The notes: a model not told the origin generated them from the sequence alone. Counted from the first letter of the stretch, positions 42,376 to 52,126 are shown. The stretch is DNA of 64,000 bases from Streptomyces caelestis (GCF_001279005.1 NZ_LGCN01000212.1:81634-145633), one strand, 5' to 3'. Program-made: numbers and translations.

Positions 42376-44634
42376 ATGACCAGCACCACCGCCCCCGAGG
42401 CGTCGACCACCGGGCCGCCGGCCCTCTCGGAGGTCGAGCTGCTCATCGGCGGGATGACCTGCGCCTCCTGCGCGGCCCGCGTCGAGAAGAAGCTCAACCG
42501 CATGGACGGCGTCACCGCCACGGTGAACTACGCGACGGAGAAGGCCCGGATCACCTACCCGCCGGGCACCGAGGTCGCCGACCTGATCGGCACGGTGGTG
42601 CGGACCGGCTACACCGCCGAGGAGCCCGCGCCCCCGCGCGACGAGGACGACGGGACGCCCGCCGCGGAGGCCGACCCCGAGACGGCCGCCCTGCGCCGGC
42701 GCCTCACCGTCTCCGCGCTCCTCGCCCTCCCCGTCGTCCTCCTGGCGATGGTCCCGCCCCTGCAGTTCGACAACTGGCAGTGGCTCTCGCTCACCCTCGC
42801 CGCGCCCGTCGTGGTCTGGGGCGCCGCCCCCTTCCACCGGGCCGCCTGGACCAACCTGCGGCACGGCGCGGCCACCATGGACACGCTGGTCTCCGTCGGC
42901 ACGCTCGCCGCGTTCGGCTGGTCCCTGTGGGCGCTGTTCCTCGGCGACGCGGGCATGCCCGGCATGCGGCACCCCTTCGAGCTCACCGTGGCCCGCGCCG
43001 ACGGCGCCTCCACGATCTACCTGGAGGTCGCCGCCGGCGTCACCGTGTTCATCCTGCTCGGCCGCTATCTGGAGGCCCGCTCCAAGCGCCGCGCGGGAGC
43101 GGCCCTGCGGGCGCTGATGGAGCTGGGCGCCAAGGACGTGACCGTGCTGCGCGAGGGACGCGAGGTGCGGGTCCCGGCGGAGCGGCTGGCCGTGGGCGAC
43201 CGGTTCGTCGTACGGCCCGGGGAGAAGATCGCCACCGACGGCACGGTGATCGAGGGCTTCTCCGCCGTGGACGCGTCCATGCTGACCGGCGAGTCCGTCC
43301 CGGTGGACGTCACCGTCGGCGACGGCGTCACCGGCGCCACGGTCAACGCGGGCGGACGGCTCGTCGTCGAGGCGACCCGGATCGGCGCCGACACACAGCT
43401 CGCGCGGATGGCGAAGCTGGTGGAGGAGGCGCAGAACGGCAAGGCGCGGGTGCAGCGCCTCGCCGACCGGATCTCCGGGATCTTCGTGCCCGTGGTGCTG
43501 CTGATCGCGGCCGGCACCTTCGGGCTGTGGCTCGGCTCCACCGGTGACACGGTCGCCGCGTTCACCGCCGCCGTGGCCGTCCTGATCATCGCCTGCCCGT
43601 GCGCCCTCGGGCTCGCCACGCCGACCGCCCTGATGGTCGGCACCGGGCGCGGCGCCCAGCTCGGCATCCTCATCAAGGGCCCCGAGGTCCTGGAGTCCAC
43701 CCGCCGCGTCGACACCGTCGTCCTGGACAAGACGGGCACCGTCACCACCGGACGGATGACCCTTCAGGAGGTGCACGTCGCCGAGGGCACGGACGAGCGG
43801 CTGCTGCTGCGGCTCGCGGGCGCCCTGGAGCACGCCTCCGAGCACCCCGTCGCGCGGGCGATCGCCGCGGGCGCGGAGGAACGGGCCGGTGCGCTCCCTC
43901 GTGCGGAGCACTTCGAGAACGTGCCCGGCCGGGGCGTGCGCGGGCGCGTGGAGGGCCACGAGGTCGCCGTGGGGCGGCTCTCCGAGCTCTTCGGGGAGCT
44001 GCCGCCGGAGCTGGCGCGGGCCGGGGACGGGGCCGAGCGGGACGGGCGCACGGCCGTCGTGGTCGGCTGGGACGGTGCCGCACGCGGTGTCCTGGCGGTC
44101 GCCGACGCCGTGAAGGAGACCAGCGCCGAGGCGGTGCGCGAGCTGCGCGCCCTGGGGCTCACGCCGGTGCTGCTGACCGGTGACAACCGGACCGTCGCCG
44201 AGGCCGTGGCGCGGACCGTGGGCATCGACCGGGTGATCGCCGAGGTGCTGCCCGAGGACAAGGCCGACGTCGTACGACGGCTGCAGGACGAGGGGCGCAG
44301 CGTCGCCATGGTCGGCGACGGCGTCAACGACGCGGCCGCGCTGGCCGTCGCCGATCTGGGTCTCGCCCTGGGCACCGGCACGGACGCGGCGATCGAGGCG
44401 GGCGACCTGACCCTGGTCCGCGGCGACCTGCGGGTGGCCGCGGACGCGATACGGCTGTCCCGCAGGACGCTCGGCACGATCAAGGGCAACCTGGTGTGGG
44501 CCTTCGGCTACAACGTGGCCGCGCTGCCGCTGGCCGCGGCCGGGCTGCTGAACCCGATGATCGCCGGCGCGGCGATGGCGTTCTCCTCGGTCTTCGTGGT
44601 GACGAACAGTCTGCGCCTGCGGGCGTTTCATTGA
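42376..44634 (+). CDS. copA: Cu(I)-exporting P1B-type ATPase CopA
   Basis: 752-residue copper-pumping ATPase. One N-terminal HMA domain (GMTCASC, Cys29 and Cys32), eight membrane helices, actuator TGES, the transmembrane CPC motif (Cys407-Pro-Cys409) that marks P1B-1 pumps, phosphorylation loop DKTGT with Asp451, HP dipeptide in ASEHPVARA and hinge [11 protein letters not shown]. The C-terminal helices have the NLVWAFGYN and [16 protein letters not shown] blocks of Cu(I) exporters. Induced by copper through the CsoR-type operator upstream of copZ. Complete. Confidence 0.95.
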   Translation: MTSTTAPEASTTGPPALSEVELLIGGMTCASCAARVEKKLNRMDGVTATVNYATEKARITYPPGTEVADLIGTVVRTGYTAEEPAPPRDEDDGTPAAEADPETAALRRRLTVSALLALPVVLLAMVPPLQFDNWQWLSLTLAAPVVVWGAAPFHRAAWTNLRHGAATMDTLVSVGTLAAFGWSLWALFLGDAGMPGMRHPFELTVARADGASTIYLEVAAGVTVFILLGRYLEARSKRRAGAALRALMELGAKDVTVLREGREVRVPAERLAVGDRFVVRPGEKIATDGTVIEGFSAVDASMLTGESVPVDVTVGDGVTGATVNAGGRLVVEATRIGADTQLARMAKLVEEAQNGKARVQRLADRISGIFVPVVLLIAAGTFGLWLGSTGDTVAAFTAAVAVLIIACPCALGLATPTALMVGTGRGAQLGILIKGPEVLESTRRVDTVVLDKTGTVTTGRMTLQEVHVAEGTDERLLLRLAGALEHASEHPVARAIAAGAEERAGALPRAEHFENVPGRGVRGRVEGHEVAVGRLSELFGELPPELARAGDGAERDGRTAVVVGWDGAARGVLAVADAVKETSAEAVRELRALGLTPVLLTGDNRTVAEAVARTVGIDRVIAEVLPEDKADVVRRLQDEGRSVAMVGDGVNDAAALAVADLGLALGTGTDAAIEAGDLTLVRGDLRVAADAIRLSRRTLGTIKGNLVWAFGYNVAALPLAAAGLLNPMIAGAAMAFSSVFVVTNSLRLRAFH

Positions 44635-44751
44635 GGTCTCGAGTTGGGGTGTACCCCTGTCGCCCGGTACGCCCCTCACATAAGCTCTTCACACGGCTCG
44701 CGCATCTTCCTTACGCTTGGGTCCCGTGAGCGGTTTGCGGACTCCTGCGTA

Positions 44752-44792
44752 CCTTCGAAGGATATGCAAGAGACGCAGATCACAGTGATCTG
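44752..44792. promoter_or_regulatory. Two palindromes in the copA-citA gap
   Basis: CCTTCGAAGG (44752-44761) and CAGATCACAGTGATCTG (44776-44792, 8-1-8 arms) lie close together, and a half of the first (GTTCGAAGG) recurs at 44811. This pattern suggests binding sites of a dimeric regulator (GntR/FadR-like or CRP-like), controlling whatever starts near 44826. Confidence 0.45.
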
Positions 44793-44825
44793 AACGTAAC
44801 CATCGAAGGGGTTCGAAGGTCTAAG

Positions 44826-44936
44826 TTGGCGATGTCAGGCAGCGTCTTGGGGGGCGCCTCCTGGCATCTGGGGATGTCTTGGGGGACCTTCCCAGAGATT
44901 GCGTTGCCGGGGCACGTGCCCAGCGGGGAGCTTTGA
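44826..44936 (+). CDS. Possible 36-codon ORF or leader peptide
   Basis: TTG at 44826 with GAAGG 6 bases upstream opens (M)AMSGSVLGGASWHLGMSWG..., ending at TGA after GHVPSGEL. It has no family I know and no signal peptide. It could be a leader peptide, a fragment of a lost gene or chance. It lies downstream of two palindromes and upstream of a terminator-like hairpin, so this stretch may instead be transcribed as an untranslated RNA. Confidence 0.3.
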   Translation: MAMSGSVLGGASWHLGMSWGTFPEIALPGHVPSGEL

Positions 44937-45085
44937 GCGGCCCTCCCGCATGTGCGCTGTCCCGGCAGACCGCACACCGACGAGTGCGGCGGATTCAGGT
45001 CCGCCCGTGCTCGCACAGCGATTCAGGCGCTGTCCTCACAGACGCCCGGCCGGATCCCGTGGGGGGAATCCGCACCGGGACATGG

Positions 45086-45138
45086 GAAGGCGCCCTGGCT
45101 CGTCGGCCCGTGGGGGGACCGGCGGCCAGGGCGCCTTC
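45086..45138. terminator. 14-bp hairpin in the copA-citA gap
   Basis: GAAGGCGCCCTGGC (45086-45099) pairs perfectly with GCCAGGGCGCCTTC (45125-45138); inner bases also pair in part; TTCTTCCTT follows. Probably the terminator of a short rightward transcript starting after 44.7 kb. Between 44937 and 45085 I see no gene. Confidence 0.65.
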
Positions 45139-45159
45139 TTCCTTGCGGTTGTGCGACAC

Positions 45160-45285
45160 GCCTGAAGGGGCGCGGGCTTCCGTGCGGCTTGCGGCTTGCG
45201 GCTTGCGGCTTGCGGCTTGCGGCTTGCGGCTTGCGGCTTGCGGCTTGCGGCTTGCGGCTGGGCAGCATGCCTGAAGGGGCGCGGG
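45160..45285. repeat. Heptamer tract (11 x 7 bases) flanked by a 17-base direct repeat
   Basis: TGCGGCT is repeated 11 times without error from 45183 to 45259. The tract lies between two copies of GCCTGAAGGGGCGCGGG at 45160-45176 and 45269-45285. That 17-mer resembles the start of a dispersed Streptomyces intergenic repeat as I remember it. Seven is not a multiple of three, so every frame reads a seven-residue period; open frames across it are artefacts of the repeat. Confidence 0.9.
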
Positions 45286-45434
45286 ACCGTATCGATATGC
45301 GGCTCCGCCGCGTGGGCGCGACCGGCCACAGACCGGCCGGCAGCCGCCCACACCCCTTCAGCAACGAGCCACTGGGCGCTCAGCGCCCCCCACCGGCCGG
45401 TGGGGGCGCACACCAAACGCCCCACCGGCAGGTG

Positions 45435-46724
45435 TCAGCGCTCCTCGACCGGGACGAAGTCCCGCTCGACGACGCCCGTGTAGATCTGGCGCGGGCGGCC
45501 GATGCGGGAGCCCGGCTCCTTGATCATCTCGTGCCACTGGGCGATCCAGCCCGGAAGGCGGCCGAGGGCGAACAGGACCGTGAACATCTCGGTCGGGAAG
45601 CCCATGGCCCGGTAGATCAGACCGGTGTAGAAGTCGACGTTCGGGTAGAGACTGCGCGAGACGAAGTAGTCGTCGGAGAGCGCGTGCTCCTCCAGCTTCA
45701 GCGCGATGTCCAGCAGCTCGTCGGACTTGCCGAGGGCGGACAGCACATCGTGCGCGGCGGCCTTGATGATCTTGGCGCGCGGGTCGAAGTTCTTGTAGAC
45801 CCGGTGGCCGAAGCCCATCAGGCGGACGCCGTCCTCCTTGTTCTTCACCTTGCGGATGAAGGAGTCGACGTCGCCGCCCTCGGCCTGGATGCCCTCGAGC
45901 ATCTCCAGCACCGACTGGTTGGCGCCACCGTGCAGCGGACCCCACAGGGCGGAGATGCCCGCGGAGATCGAGGCGAACATGTTCGCCTGCGAGGAGCCGA
46001 CCAGACGCACGGTGGAGGTCGAGCAGTTCTGCTCGTGGTCCGCGTGCAGGATGAGCAGCTTGTCCAGGGCGGCCACGACGACCGGGTCGAGCTCGTAGTC
46101 CTGCGCGGGGACCGAGAACGTCATGCGCAGGAAGTTCTCGACGTAGCCGAGGTCGTTGCGCGGGTAGACGAACGGGTGGCCGACCGACTTCTTGTAGGCG
46201 TACGCCGCGATCGTCGGGAGCTTGGCGAGCAGACGGATGGTGGAGAGGTTGCGCTGCTGCTCGTCGAACGGGTTGTGACTGTCCTGGTAGAACGTCGACA
46301 GCGCGGAGACCACCGACGACAGCATGGCCATCGGGTGGGCGTCGCGCGGGAAGCCCTTGTAGAAGTTCTTGACGTCCTCGTGCAGCAGGGTGTGCTGCGT
46401 GATCTCGCCCTTGAACGTGGAGAGCTCGTCGACGGTCGGCAGCTCGCCGTTGATCAGCAGGTAGGCGACCTCCAGGAAGGTGGAGCGCTCGGCCAGCTGC
46501 TCGATCGGGTAGCCGCGGTACCGGAGGATGCCGGCCTCGCCGTCCAGGTAGGTGATCCCGGATTTATAGGCGGCGGTGTTGCCGTAGCCACTGTCCAGTG
46601 TCACCAGACCGGTTTGGGCGCGGAGCTTTCCGATGTCGAAGCCCTTGTCGCCGACGGTGCTGTCGATCACCGGGTAGGTGTACTCGCTGCCGTCGTACCG
46701 CAGTACTACAGAGTTGTCGCTCAC
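45435..46724 (-). CDS. citA: Citrate synthase
   Basis: 429-residue type II citrate synthase, condensing oxaloacetate and acetyl-CoA in the TCA cycle. GTG 46724 (start VSDNSVVLRY) has GAGGGAAGAC upstream; an ATG 12 bases earlier is less likely. Catalytic positions are His in GPLHGGANQ and in GFGHRVYKNFDPRA and the Asp in YPNVDFYTG. The N-terminal extension (TYPVIDSTVGDKGFDIGKLRAQTG) is usual in hexameric enzymes. Monocistronic with 231 bases of upstream region. In S. coelicolor citA is needed for normal aerial growth; here that is only expected by homology. Confidence 0.97.
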   Translation of the reverse strand: MSDNSVVLRYDGSEYTYPVIDSTVGDKGFDIGKLRAQTGLVTLDSGYGNTAAYKSGITYLDGEAGILRYRGYPIEQLAERSTFLEVAYLLINGELPTVDELSTFKGEITQHTLLHEDVKNFYKGFPRDAHPMAMLSSVVSALSTFYQDSHNPFDEQQRNLSTIRLLAKLPTIAAYAYKKSVGHPFVYPRNDLGYVENFLRMTFSVPAQDYELDPVVVAALDKLLILHADHEQNCSTSTVRLVGSSQANMFASISAGISALWGPLHGGANQSVLEMLEGIQAEGGDVDSFIRKVKNKEDGVRLMGFGHRVYKNFDPRAKIIKAAAHDVLSALGKSDELLDIALKLEEHALSDDYFVSRSLYPNVDFYTGLIYRAMGFPTEMFTVLFALGRLPGWIAQWHEMIKEPGSRIGRPRQIYTGVVERDFVPVEER

Positions 46725-46956
46725 GTCTTCCCTCACCGACGTTGTGCCTCATCTTCGAGGTGCCCTGACTGTCTCTACCATCCCCCACTCGGCTCAGGAG
46801 AGTGCACTCGGGGTCGACCATCGGGCCTATCGACGGCACTCAGTGCCGCCAACTTGCCCATCCTGCCCCTTGTGTTCGCGATCCGGAAGGCCTCTGTGAC
46901 CTTTGTGACTCATTTGATCGATCATTTTTTGGTGACGGACCGCTCACAGCGGTGCG

Positions 46957-49254
46957 TCACGCCTCCGAGAGGCGGGGACCGGCGAGGCGGGAGCCGGCGA
47001 GGCGGAAGTCCAGCGCCGTGCACCGGCGGCCCGCCGAGACCGTGCGCACCGCCTGTCCGATCGCCTTGCGGGAGCCGACGAGGACGACCAGCCGCTTGGC
47101 CCGGGTGACCGCCGTGTACAGCAGGTTGCGCTGGAGCATCATCCAGGCGCCCGTGGTCACCGGGATGACGACCGCCGGGTACTCGCTGCCCTGGGAACGG
47201 TGGATGGTCACGGCGTAGGCGTGCGCCAGCTCGTCCAGCTCGTCGAACTCGTACGGCACCTCCTCGTCCTCGTCGGTCAGCACCGTCAGGCGCTGGTCGA
47301 CCGGGTCGAGGGCGGTGACCACGCCCACGGTGCCGTTGAAGACACCGTTCTCCCCCTTCTCGTAATTGTTGCGGATCTGGGTGACCTTGTCGCCGACGCG
47401 GAAGACCCGGCCGCCGAACCGCTTCTCGGCGAGGTCGGGGCGGCCGGGGGTGATGGCCTGCTGGAGCAGCCCGTTGAGCGTGCCCGCGCCGGCCGGCCCC
47501 CGGTGCATGGGGGCGAGGACCTGCACGTCCCGGCGGGGGTCGAGGCCGAACTTCGCCGGGATGCGCCGGGCCGCGACGTCGACGGTGAGCCGGCCGGCCT
47601 CCTCGGTGTCGTCCTCGACGAAGAGGAAGAAGTCCTTCATGCCGTCGGTGACGGGGTGCTGCCCCGCGTTGATCCGGTGCGCGTTGGTCACCACGCCCGA
47701 CTGCTGGGCCTGCCGGAAGACCCGGGTGAGCCGGACGGCGGGGACGGGACTGCCGTCGGCGAGGAGGTCCCGGAGCACCTCGCCCGCGCCGACGCTGGGG
47801 AGCTGGTCGACATCCCCGACGAAGAGCAGGTGGGCGCCCGGAGGTACTGCCTTGACCAGCTTGTTCGCGAGCAGGAGGTCCAGCATGGACGCCTCGTCGA
47901 CCACCACCAGGTCGGCGTCGAGCGGGCGGTCCCGGTCGTAGGCCGCGTCGCCGCCGGGCTTGAGCTCCAGCAGGCGGTGGACCGTGGAGGCCTCGGCCCC
48001 GGTCAGCTCGGCGAGCCGCTTGGCGGCGCGGCCGGTCGGGGCGGCGAGGACGACCTTGGCCTTCTTGGCGCGGGCCAGCTCCACGATCGACCGGACGGTG
48101 AAGGACTTGCCGCAGCCGGGGCCGCCGGTCAGTACGGCGACCTTCTCGCTCAGCGCCAGCTTGACGGCGGCCTCCTGCTCGGGGGCGAGGTCGGTGCCGG
48201 TACGGCCCTTCAGCCAGCCGAGCGCCTTGTCCCAGGCCACGTCCCGGAAGGCCGGCATCCGGTCCTCGTCGGTGCGCAGGAGTCGCTGCACCTGGGCGGA
48301 GAGGGCCAGTTCGGCACGGTGGAAGGGGACCAGGTAGACGGCGGTGACGGGGTCGCCGCCCTGCGGGTCGGGGACCTTCTCGCGTACGACGCCGGGGTCG
48401 TCGTCGGGGTTCTCCGGCTCGGCGGCGAGCTCGGCCAGGCACTCGATGACGAGGCCGGTGTCCACCTGGAGCAGCTTCACCGCGTCGGCGATCAGCTTCT
48501 CCTCGGGGAGATAGCAGTGCCCCTGGTCGGTGGCCTGCGACAGGGCGTACTGCAGGCCGGCCTTCACCCGGTCCGGGCTGTCGTGCGGGATGCCGACGGA
48601 CTGGGCGATCTTGTCGGCGGTGAGGAAACCGATGCCCCAGACGTCGGCGGCGAGGCGGTACGGCTGGTTCTTCACGACGGAGATGGAGGCGTCGCCGTAC
48701 TTCTTGTAGATGCGCACGGCGATGGAGGTGGAGACCTCGACGGTCTGGAGGAAGAGCATGACCTCCTTGATCGCCTTCTGCTCCTCCCAGGCGTCGGCGA
48801 TCTTCTTGGTCCGCTTGGGCCCGAGCCCAGGGACCTCGATGAGGCGCTTGGGCTCCTCCTCGATGACGGTGAGGGTGTCGACGCCGAAGTGCTGTGTGAT
48901 GCGGTCGGCGAAGACCGGGCCGATGCCCTTGACCAGGCCGGAGCCGAGGTAGCGGCGGATGCCCTGGACGGTGGCGGGCAGCACGGTCGTGTAGTTCTCG
49001 ACGTGGAACTGCTTCCCGTACTGCGGGTGCGACCCCCAGCGCCCCTCCATCCGCAGGGACTCCCCCACCTGCGCGCCGAGCAGCGCGCCGACGACGGTGA
49101 GCAGATCACCGGCGCCGCGGCCGGTGTCGACGCGGGCGACGGTGTAGCCGTTCTCCTCGTTGGCGTACGTGATCCGCTCCAGGACGCCTTCGAGGGTGGC
49201 GAGCCGGCGTTCACCGGCGGCGGCGGCTGCGGACGGGGCGGACTGGTTGGGCAT
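46957..49254 (-). CDS. recD2: RecD2-type ATP-dependent DNA helicase
   Basis: 765-residue superfamily 1B 5'-3' helicase not attached to RecBC. The N-terminal OB-like and helix-hairpin-helix region (LVKGIGPVFADRITQHFG, VPGLGPKRTKKIADAW) is the RecD2 mark. Motor motifs: Walker A GGPGCGKS near 377, AAPTGRAAKRL, Walker B VVVDEASMLD, FVGDVDQLPSVGAGEVL, HRSQGSEYPAVVIP and LLYTAVTRAKR. It is involved in replication-fork and repair processing. ATG 49254 has no good ribosome-binding site. Convergent with nothing; its 3' end faces the promoter side of citA. Confidence 0.93.
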   Translation of the reverse strand: MPNQSAPSAAAAAGERRLATLEGVLERITYANEENGYTVARVDTGRGAGDLLTVVGALLGAQVGESLRMEGRWGSHPQYGKQFHVENYTTVLPATVQGIRRYLGSGLVKGIGPVFADRITQHFGVDTLTVIEEEPKRLIEVPGLGPKRTKKIADAWEEQKAIKEVMLFLQTVEVSTSIAVRIYKKYGDASISVVKNQPYRLAADVWGIGFLTADKIAQSVGIPHDSPDRVKAGLQYALSQATDQGHCYLPEEKLIADAVKLLQVDTGLVIECLAELAAEPENPDDDPGVVREKVPDPQGGDPVTAVYLVPFHRAELALSAQVQRLLRTDEDRMPAFRDVAWDKALGWLKGRTGTDLAPEQEAAVKLALSEKVAVLTGGPGCGKSFTVRSIVELARAKKAKVVLAAPTGRAAKRLAELTGAEASTVHRLLELKPGGDAAYDRDRPLDADLVVVDEASMLDLLLANKLVKAVPPGAHLLFVGDVDQLPSVGAGEVLRDLLADGSPVPAVRLTRVFRQAQQSGVVTNAHRINAGQHPVTDGMKDFFLFVEDDTEEAGRLTVDVAARRIPAKFGLDPRRDVQVLAPMHRGPAGAGTLNGLLQQAITPGRPDLAEKRFGGRVFRVGDKVTQIRNNYEKGENGVFNGTVGVVTALDPVDQRLTVLTDEDEEVPYEFDELDELAHAYAVTIHRSQGSEYPAVVIPVTTGAWMMLQRNLLYTAVTRAKRLVVLVGSRKAIGQAVRTVSAGRRCTALDFRLAGSRLAGPRLSEA

Positions 49255-49309
49255 GGTCCGACGGTACCCGTGAGGTGTGACAGGGGTGCCCCGTCCGGCC
49301 GGCCCGGCT

Positions 49310-49816
49310 CTAGCAGCCCGCCTCGACGCCGCTGTTCATGAACGAGTCGGCGTTGACCGAGTAGCCGGCCCCGGTGGTGAGGTCGGGACGGTTTCCGTGG
49401 CCGTCCTCCGCGAGGCCCTCGGCGGTGAGGAAGACGATCCGCAGGGTCATGTCCTCCTTGACGAAGCACAGGTCGTCGGACGGGGCTTCGGGCTCCGGAT
49501 CCCATCCGTCCCGTATCGCCGCCGTCCGGTAGTGGGCGGCGACCTGGGCCTCCGTGCCGGGGAAGGCGTAGGTCCGGCCGGCGTAGACCGAGACGTCGCC
49601 GCTGTCCGCCCAGCAACCGGCGTCGACCTCCTCGAAGCCCCGGGCGACGGTGGCCCCGGCGGGCCGGGAGCCGAGGATGCCGAGCGCGGCCATCTCCTTC
49701 ACCCGGCCGCCGGTCCCCCCGCAGTCCCTGGTGAGCTCCCGCAGCGCGCCGCAGCCGGTGAGCGTTCCGGCCGCGAGCACGGTCGCCAGGAGCAGGAGCA
49801 TGGGGCGGGTGGTCAT
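49310..49816 (-). CDS. Lipoprotein, unknown
   Basis: 168 residues. ATG 49816 gives a clean lipoprotein signal peptide MTTRPMLLLLATVLAAGTLTGC with lipobox LTGC; the Cys would be lipidated and the protein held on the outer face of the membrane. The mature part has further Cys (RDCGG, AGCWAD, DLCF, last residue Cys), likely two disulphides, and the block GTEAQVAAHYRTAAIRDGW. No enzyme motif. Follows recD2 tandemly in the leftward direction but with its own likely promoter. Function unknown. Confidence 0.75.
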   Translation of the reverse strand: MTTRPMLLLLATVLAAGTLTGCGALRELTRDCGGTGGRVKEMAALGILGSRPAGATVARGFEEVDAGCWADSGDVSVYAGRTYAFPGTEAQVAAHYRTAAIRDGWDPEPEAPSDDLCFVKEDMTLRIVFLTAEGLAEDGHGNRPDLTTGAGYSVNADSFMNSGVEAGC

Positions 49817-49952
49817 CCGTAAGGACAAAGCGGGCTCCAGGGCGAAAGCGCGGCGGGGGACCCGCCGGGCGGGGCGGCTGTCCGTGCCGCTCCGGAGCGG
49901 CACGGCCCGGTTCCACCGGATCGTGTCCGGCAGGGATGTCAGCCGAGTGACA

Positions 49953-50156
49953 TCACGCCGGTTCCCGCCGGTCCGGTTCCTTCAGCCCTTCAAGGAAGCG
50001 CGTGAAGGCGGCGGTTGGGAAGGTGAGGGTAGCCCGGGCGGGGGCCTTGGAGTCGCGGACGGCTGCGTGGGTGGACGAGGTCGCGATCTCCACGCAGTTG
50101 TTTCCGTCGCCGCCACCGGAGTAGGACGACTTGTGCCAGTTGTCAGGGGTGGACAC
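49953..50156 (-). CDS. DUF397 small protein
   Basis: 67 residues, GTG start with GTGAGG upstream. NWHKSSYSGGGDGNNCVEIATSSTHAAVRDSKAP is the DUF397 domain, found almost only in actinomycetes next to WhiJ/AbaA-type HTH regulators, where it acts as a small antagonist or partner. The regulator gene ends 6 bases upstream on the same strand, making a two-gene operon. C-terminal LTFPTAAFTRFLEGL is also typical. Confidence 0.92.
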   Translation of the reverse strand: MSTPDNWHKSSYSGGGDGNNCVEIATSSTHAAVRDSKAPARATLTFPTAAFTRFLEGLKEPDRREPA

Positions 50157-50162
50157 GGAGCC

Positions 50163-51008
50163 TCACAGTTCCTTGGCCAATCTCTGGATGAGGTCACGCG
50201 ACTGGTTGGAGTCGAGCGACGCGTCCTCAACTCTACGGAAAACCGTTCGAAAAACTCCGAGTTGGGCCTCGGAATCGATGAAGCCGGTGCCATGCGGTGC
50301 GTCGCGGACGGCCGTGTCCAGCTTGGGCACGCCCCCGCCCGCCAGCATCATGGGGCTCCATGTACCACCGAAGCCGTCCAGATCGAAGGGGATGACGCGC
50401 ACGGTGACGTGATCGGCCTCTGAGAGTTCCAGGAGGCGAGTGAGCTGGGCCCGTGCGGTGGCTCGATCCCCTACCTTGATACGAAGTGCCGCTTCGTGGA
50501 TGACGGCCTCGTACGGAACCGAGGCTTCGAAAATCACCTTCCGCTGCATCCGATGACTGACTCGCAGATCCAACTCCGCATGGGGAAGTTCGGGCACCCG
50601 GGAAGAGAAGGCGGCCCGGGCGTAGTCTTCCGTCTGCAACAAGCCGGGGATGAACAAGAACTCCACGTCACACCGGTAAGTGGAGTGGTGCTCCAACTCG
50701 GCGAGGTCCAGGAACGACGTGGGCAGTAGGCCCCGATACTCCTCCCACCAGCCACGGGCCCGGTCCGTCGCCATGACGACGAGGGCGTCGATGAACGCCT
50801 CGTCCGTACACGAGTAGTGTGCCGCGAGGCGGCGCAGGCGCTCCTCGCTCACACCTGCGAGTCCGGACTCGATGTGGCTGATCTGAACGCGGTTCACTCC
50901 GAGCAGCGCCGCCGCCTCGATGGCGGAAAGCCCCGCCGCGTCTCGCAACCTGCGCAATTCGACCGCCAGACGCAACTGACGTGCGGTGCACTCGCGCCTC
51001 AAGACCAT
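50163..51008 (-). CDS. WhiJ-like HTH regulator (XRE + DUF5753)
   Basis: 281 residues. GAAGGAGCCCTGC precedes the ATG at 51008. HTH at about 12-66 (ELRRLRDAAGLSAIEAAALLGVNRVQISHIESGLAGVSEERL), then the DUF5753 sensing domain (RGWWEEYRGLLPTSFLDLAELEH, FLFIPGLLQTEDYARAAF, GGTWSPMMLAGGG). Family members such as WhiJ repress developmental genes and work with a DUF397 partner, encoded just downstream here, and often with an ATPase-like protein, encoded divergently at 51229. Together the three form the common Streptomyces regulatory set. Confidence 0.9.
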   Translation of the reverse strand: MVLRRECTARQLRLAVELRRLRDAAGLSAIEAAALLGVNRVQISHIESGLAGVSEERLRRLAAHYSCTDEAFIDALVVMATDRARGWWEEYRGLLPTSFLDLAELEHHSTYRCDVEFLFIPGLLQTEDYARAAFSSRVPELPHAELDLRVSHRMQRKVIFEASVPYEAVIHEAALRIKVGDRATARAQLTRLLELSEADHVTVRVIPFDLDGFGGTWSPMMLAGGGVPKLDTAVRDAPHGTGFIDSEAQLGVFRTVFRRVEDASLDSNQSRDLIQRLAKEL

Positions 51009-51228
51009 GCAGGGCTCCTTCGGTTCAACGAGCCCACCAGTGCGACCCGTTCGGGGGCAGATTAGGCGATCGGCTTGCTGCGTATGACATGTTAGCCCTA
51101 CCTTCAGTGACGCGACGCACACCGTGCGACACCGGCCCGCCGGAAGCGCACCGCTCCGTCCTGCCGTGACGGCTGCGGCAATGACACCTGGGCCGCCTCC
51201 AACTCCCGCACCCGAAACGGAGTCCCGC

Positions 51229-51633
51229 ATGCCCGAAAACGAACCGTGGGAGTACTCCCTGTACATCCCCAACGACCTCCGCGCCGTCACCGTCAGCCGC
51301 CGTACCCTCCGCCTGATCCTGACCATGCACGGGCTGATCCGCCTCGTCGACGTCGCCGAACTCCTCGCCACCGAGCTGGTCTCCAACGCCGTACGGCACA
51401 CCAAGGGCCCCGCCGGCCTGCGCGTGCACTGGTCGCCGCCGGGGACGTTGCGGATCGGGGCGTGGGACGCGGACCCTCAACCTCCGGAGCCGCCAAGGCA
51501 GTTCGAAGACGAGGCAGAGGACGGGCGGGGGCTGGCGCTGGTGCGGGCCTGTGCCGACGTGTGGGGGTGGCAGCCGCTGTCCCGGCAGGGCAGTCAGGGC
51601 AAGTACGTGTGGTGCGAGCTGTCGGCGGCCTGA
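51229..51633 (+). CDS. HATPase-domain anti-sigma-factor-like protein
   Basis: 134 residues; CGGAG 7 bases before ATG 51229. Histidine-kinase-like ATPase fold without kinase core: N box ELLATELVSNAVRHTKGPAG, G1-like IGAWDAD and G2 DGRGLALVRACADVWGW, the RsbW/SpoIIAB pattern. Likely binds ATP and a sigma factor or an antagonist. Divergent from the WhiJ-like regulator, sharing a 220-base promoter region. A sigma partner is not present in the window. Confidence 0.85.
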   Translation: MPENEPWEYSLYIPNDLRAVTVSRRTLRLILTMHGLIRLVDVAELLATELVSNAVRHTKGPAGLRVHWSPPGTLRIGAWDADPQPPEPPRQFEDEAEDGRGLALVRACADVWGWQPLSRQGSQGKYVWCELSAA

Positions 51634-51814
51634 CGCATGGCTTGCCCGCACGTGACTTCCAACGGGTGCTCGACCCTCGTGAGCGGAAACGAAGTCGACC
51701 GGCGGCTCGCGGCGGCGTTCCGGACGACGCGGACGCGTACCACCAGGTCCACAAGGTCTCGCTCGGCGGTCTCGTCGTACCGGACGGGCACGGCACCATC
51801 CTGACTGCCCTGGA

Positions 51815-52126
51815 GTGGGCCTTCCGTGTCCTGCCACCCGGTCGACGAACTGGTCGGCCCGGGCTTCCGGCCGGCCGGACGAGGAGCACACCGTCCTGGC
51901 CTCCTGCCGGGCCCTTACGCCCGACGCCGCCGAGACCCTGCTCGCGCTGCTGGACGAGGACGACCACCTCACCCGTCCGGAGGCCGCCTACGGTCTCGCC
52001 CTGCGCGACGACCCGCGCACCGCCGAGGCCATCGGGCGGATCGGTCACGAGAGCTTCGCGGACGACCACCGGTGGTGCACGCTGTGGCGCCGGCGGTACG
52101 ACAAGGAACACCCGGCCGCCGGGTGA
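51815..52126 (+). pseudogene. HEAT-repeat-like gene fragment
   Basis: A 103-codon frame reads sensibly only from about SCRALTPDAAETLLALLDEDDHLTRPEAAYGLALRDDPRTAEAIGRIGHESFADDHRWCTLWRRR, which looks like the C-terminal helical repeats of a HEAT-type protein. Its first 20 codons look non-coding, and a plausible preceding stretch (DDADAYHQVHKVSLGGLVVPDGHGTILTALEW) is in another frame. I read this as the decayed 3' part of a gene. The rest of 51634-52369 holds nothing recognisable. Confidence 0.4.

Noticed and set aside
45183..45259. Heptamer tract considered as a CRISPR or as coding repeats
   Set aside because: No spacers and a 7-base unit rule out CRISPR. All frames give the same artificial LRLAACG pattern, so it is not a coding repeat.
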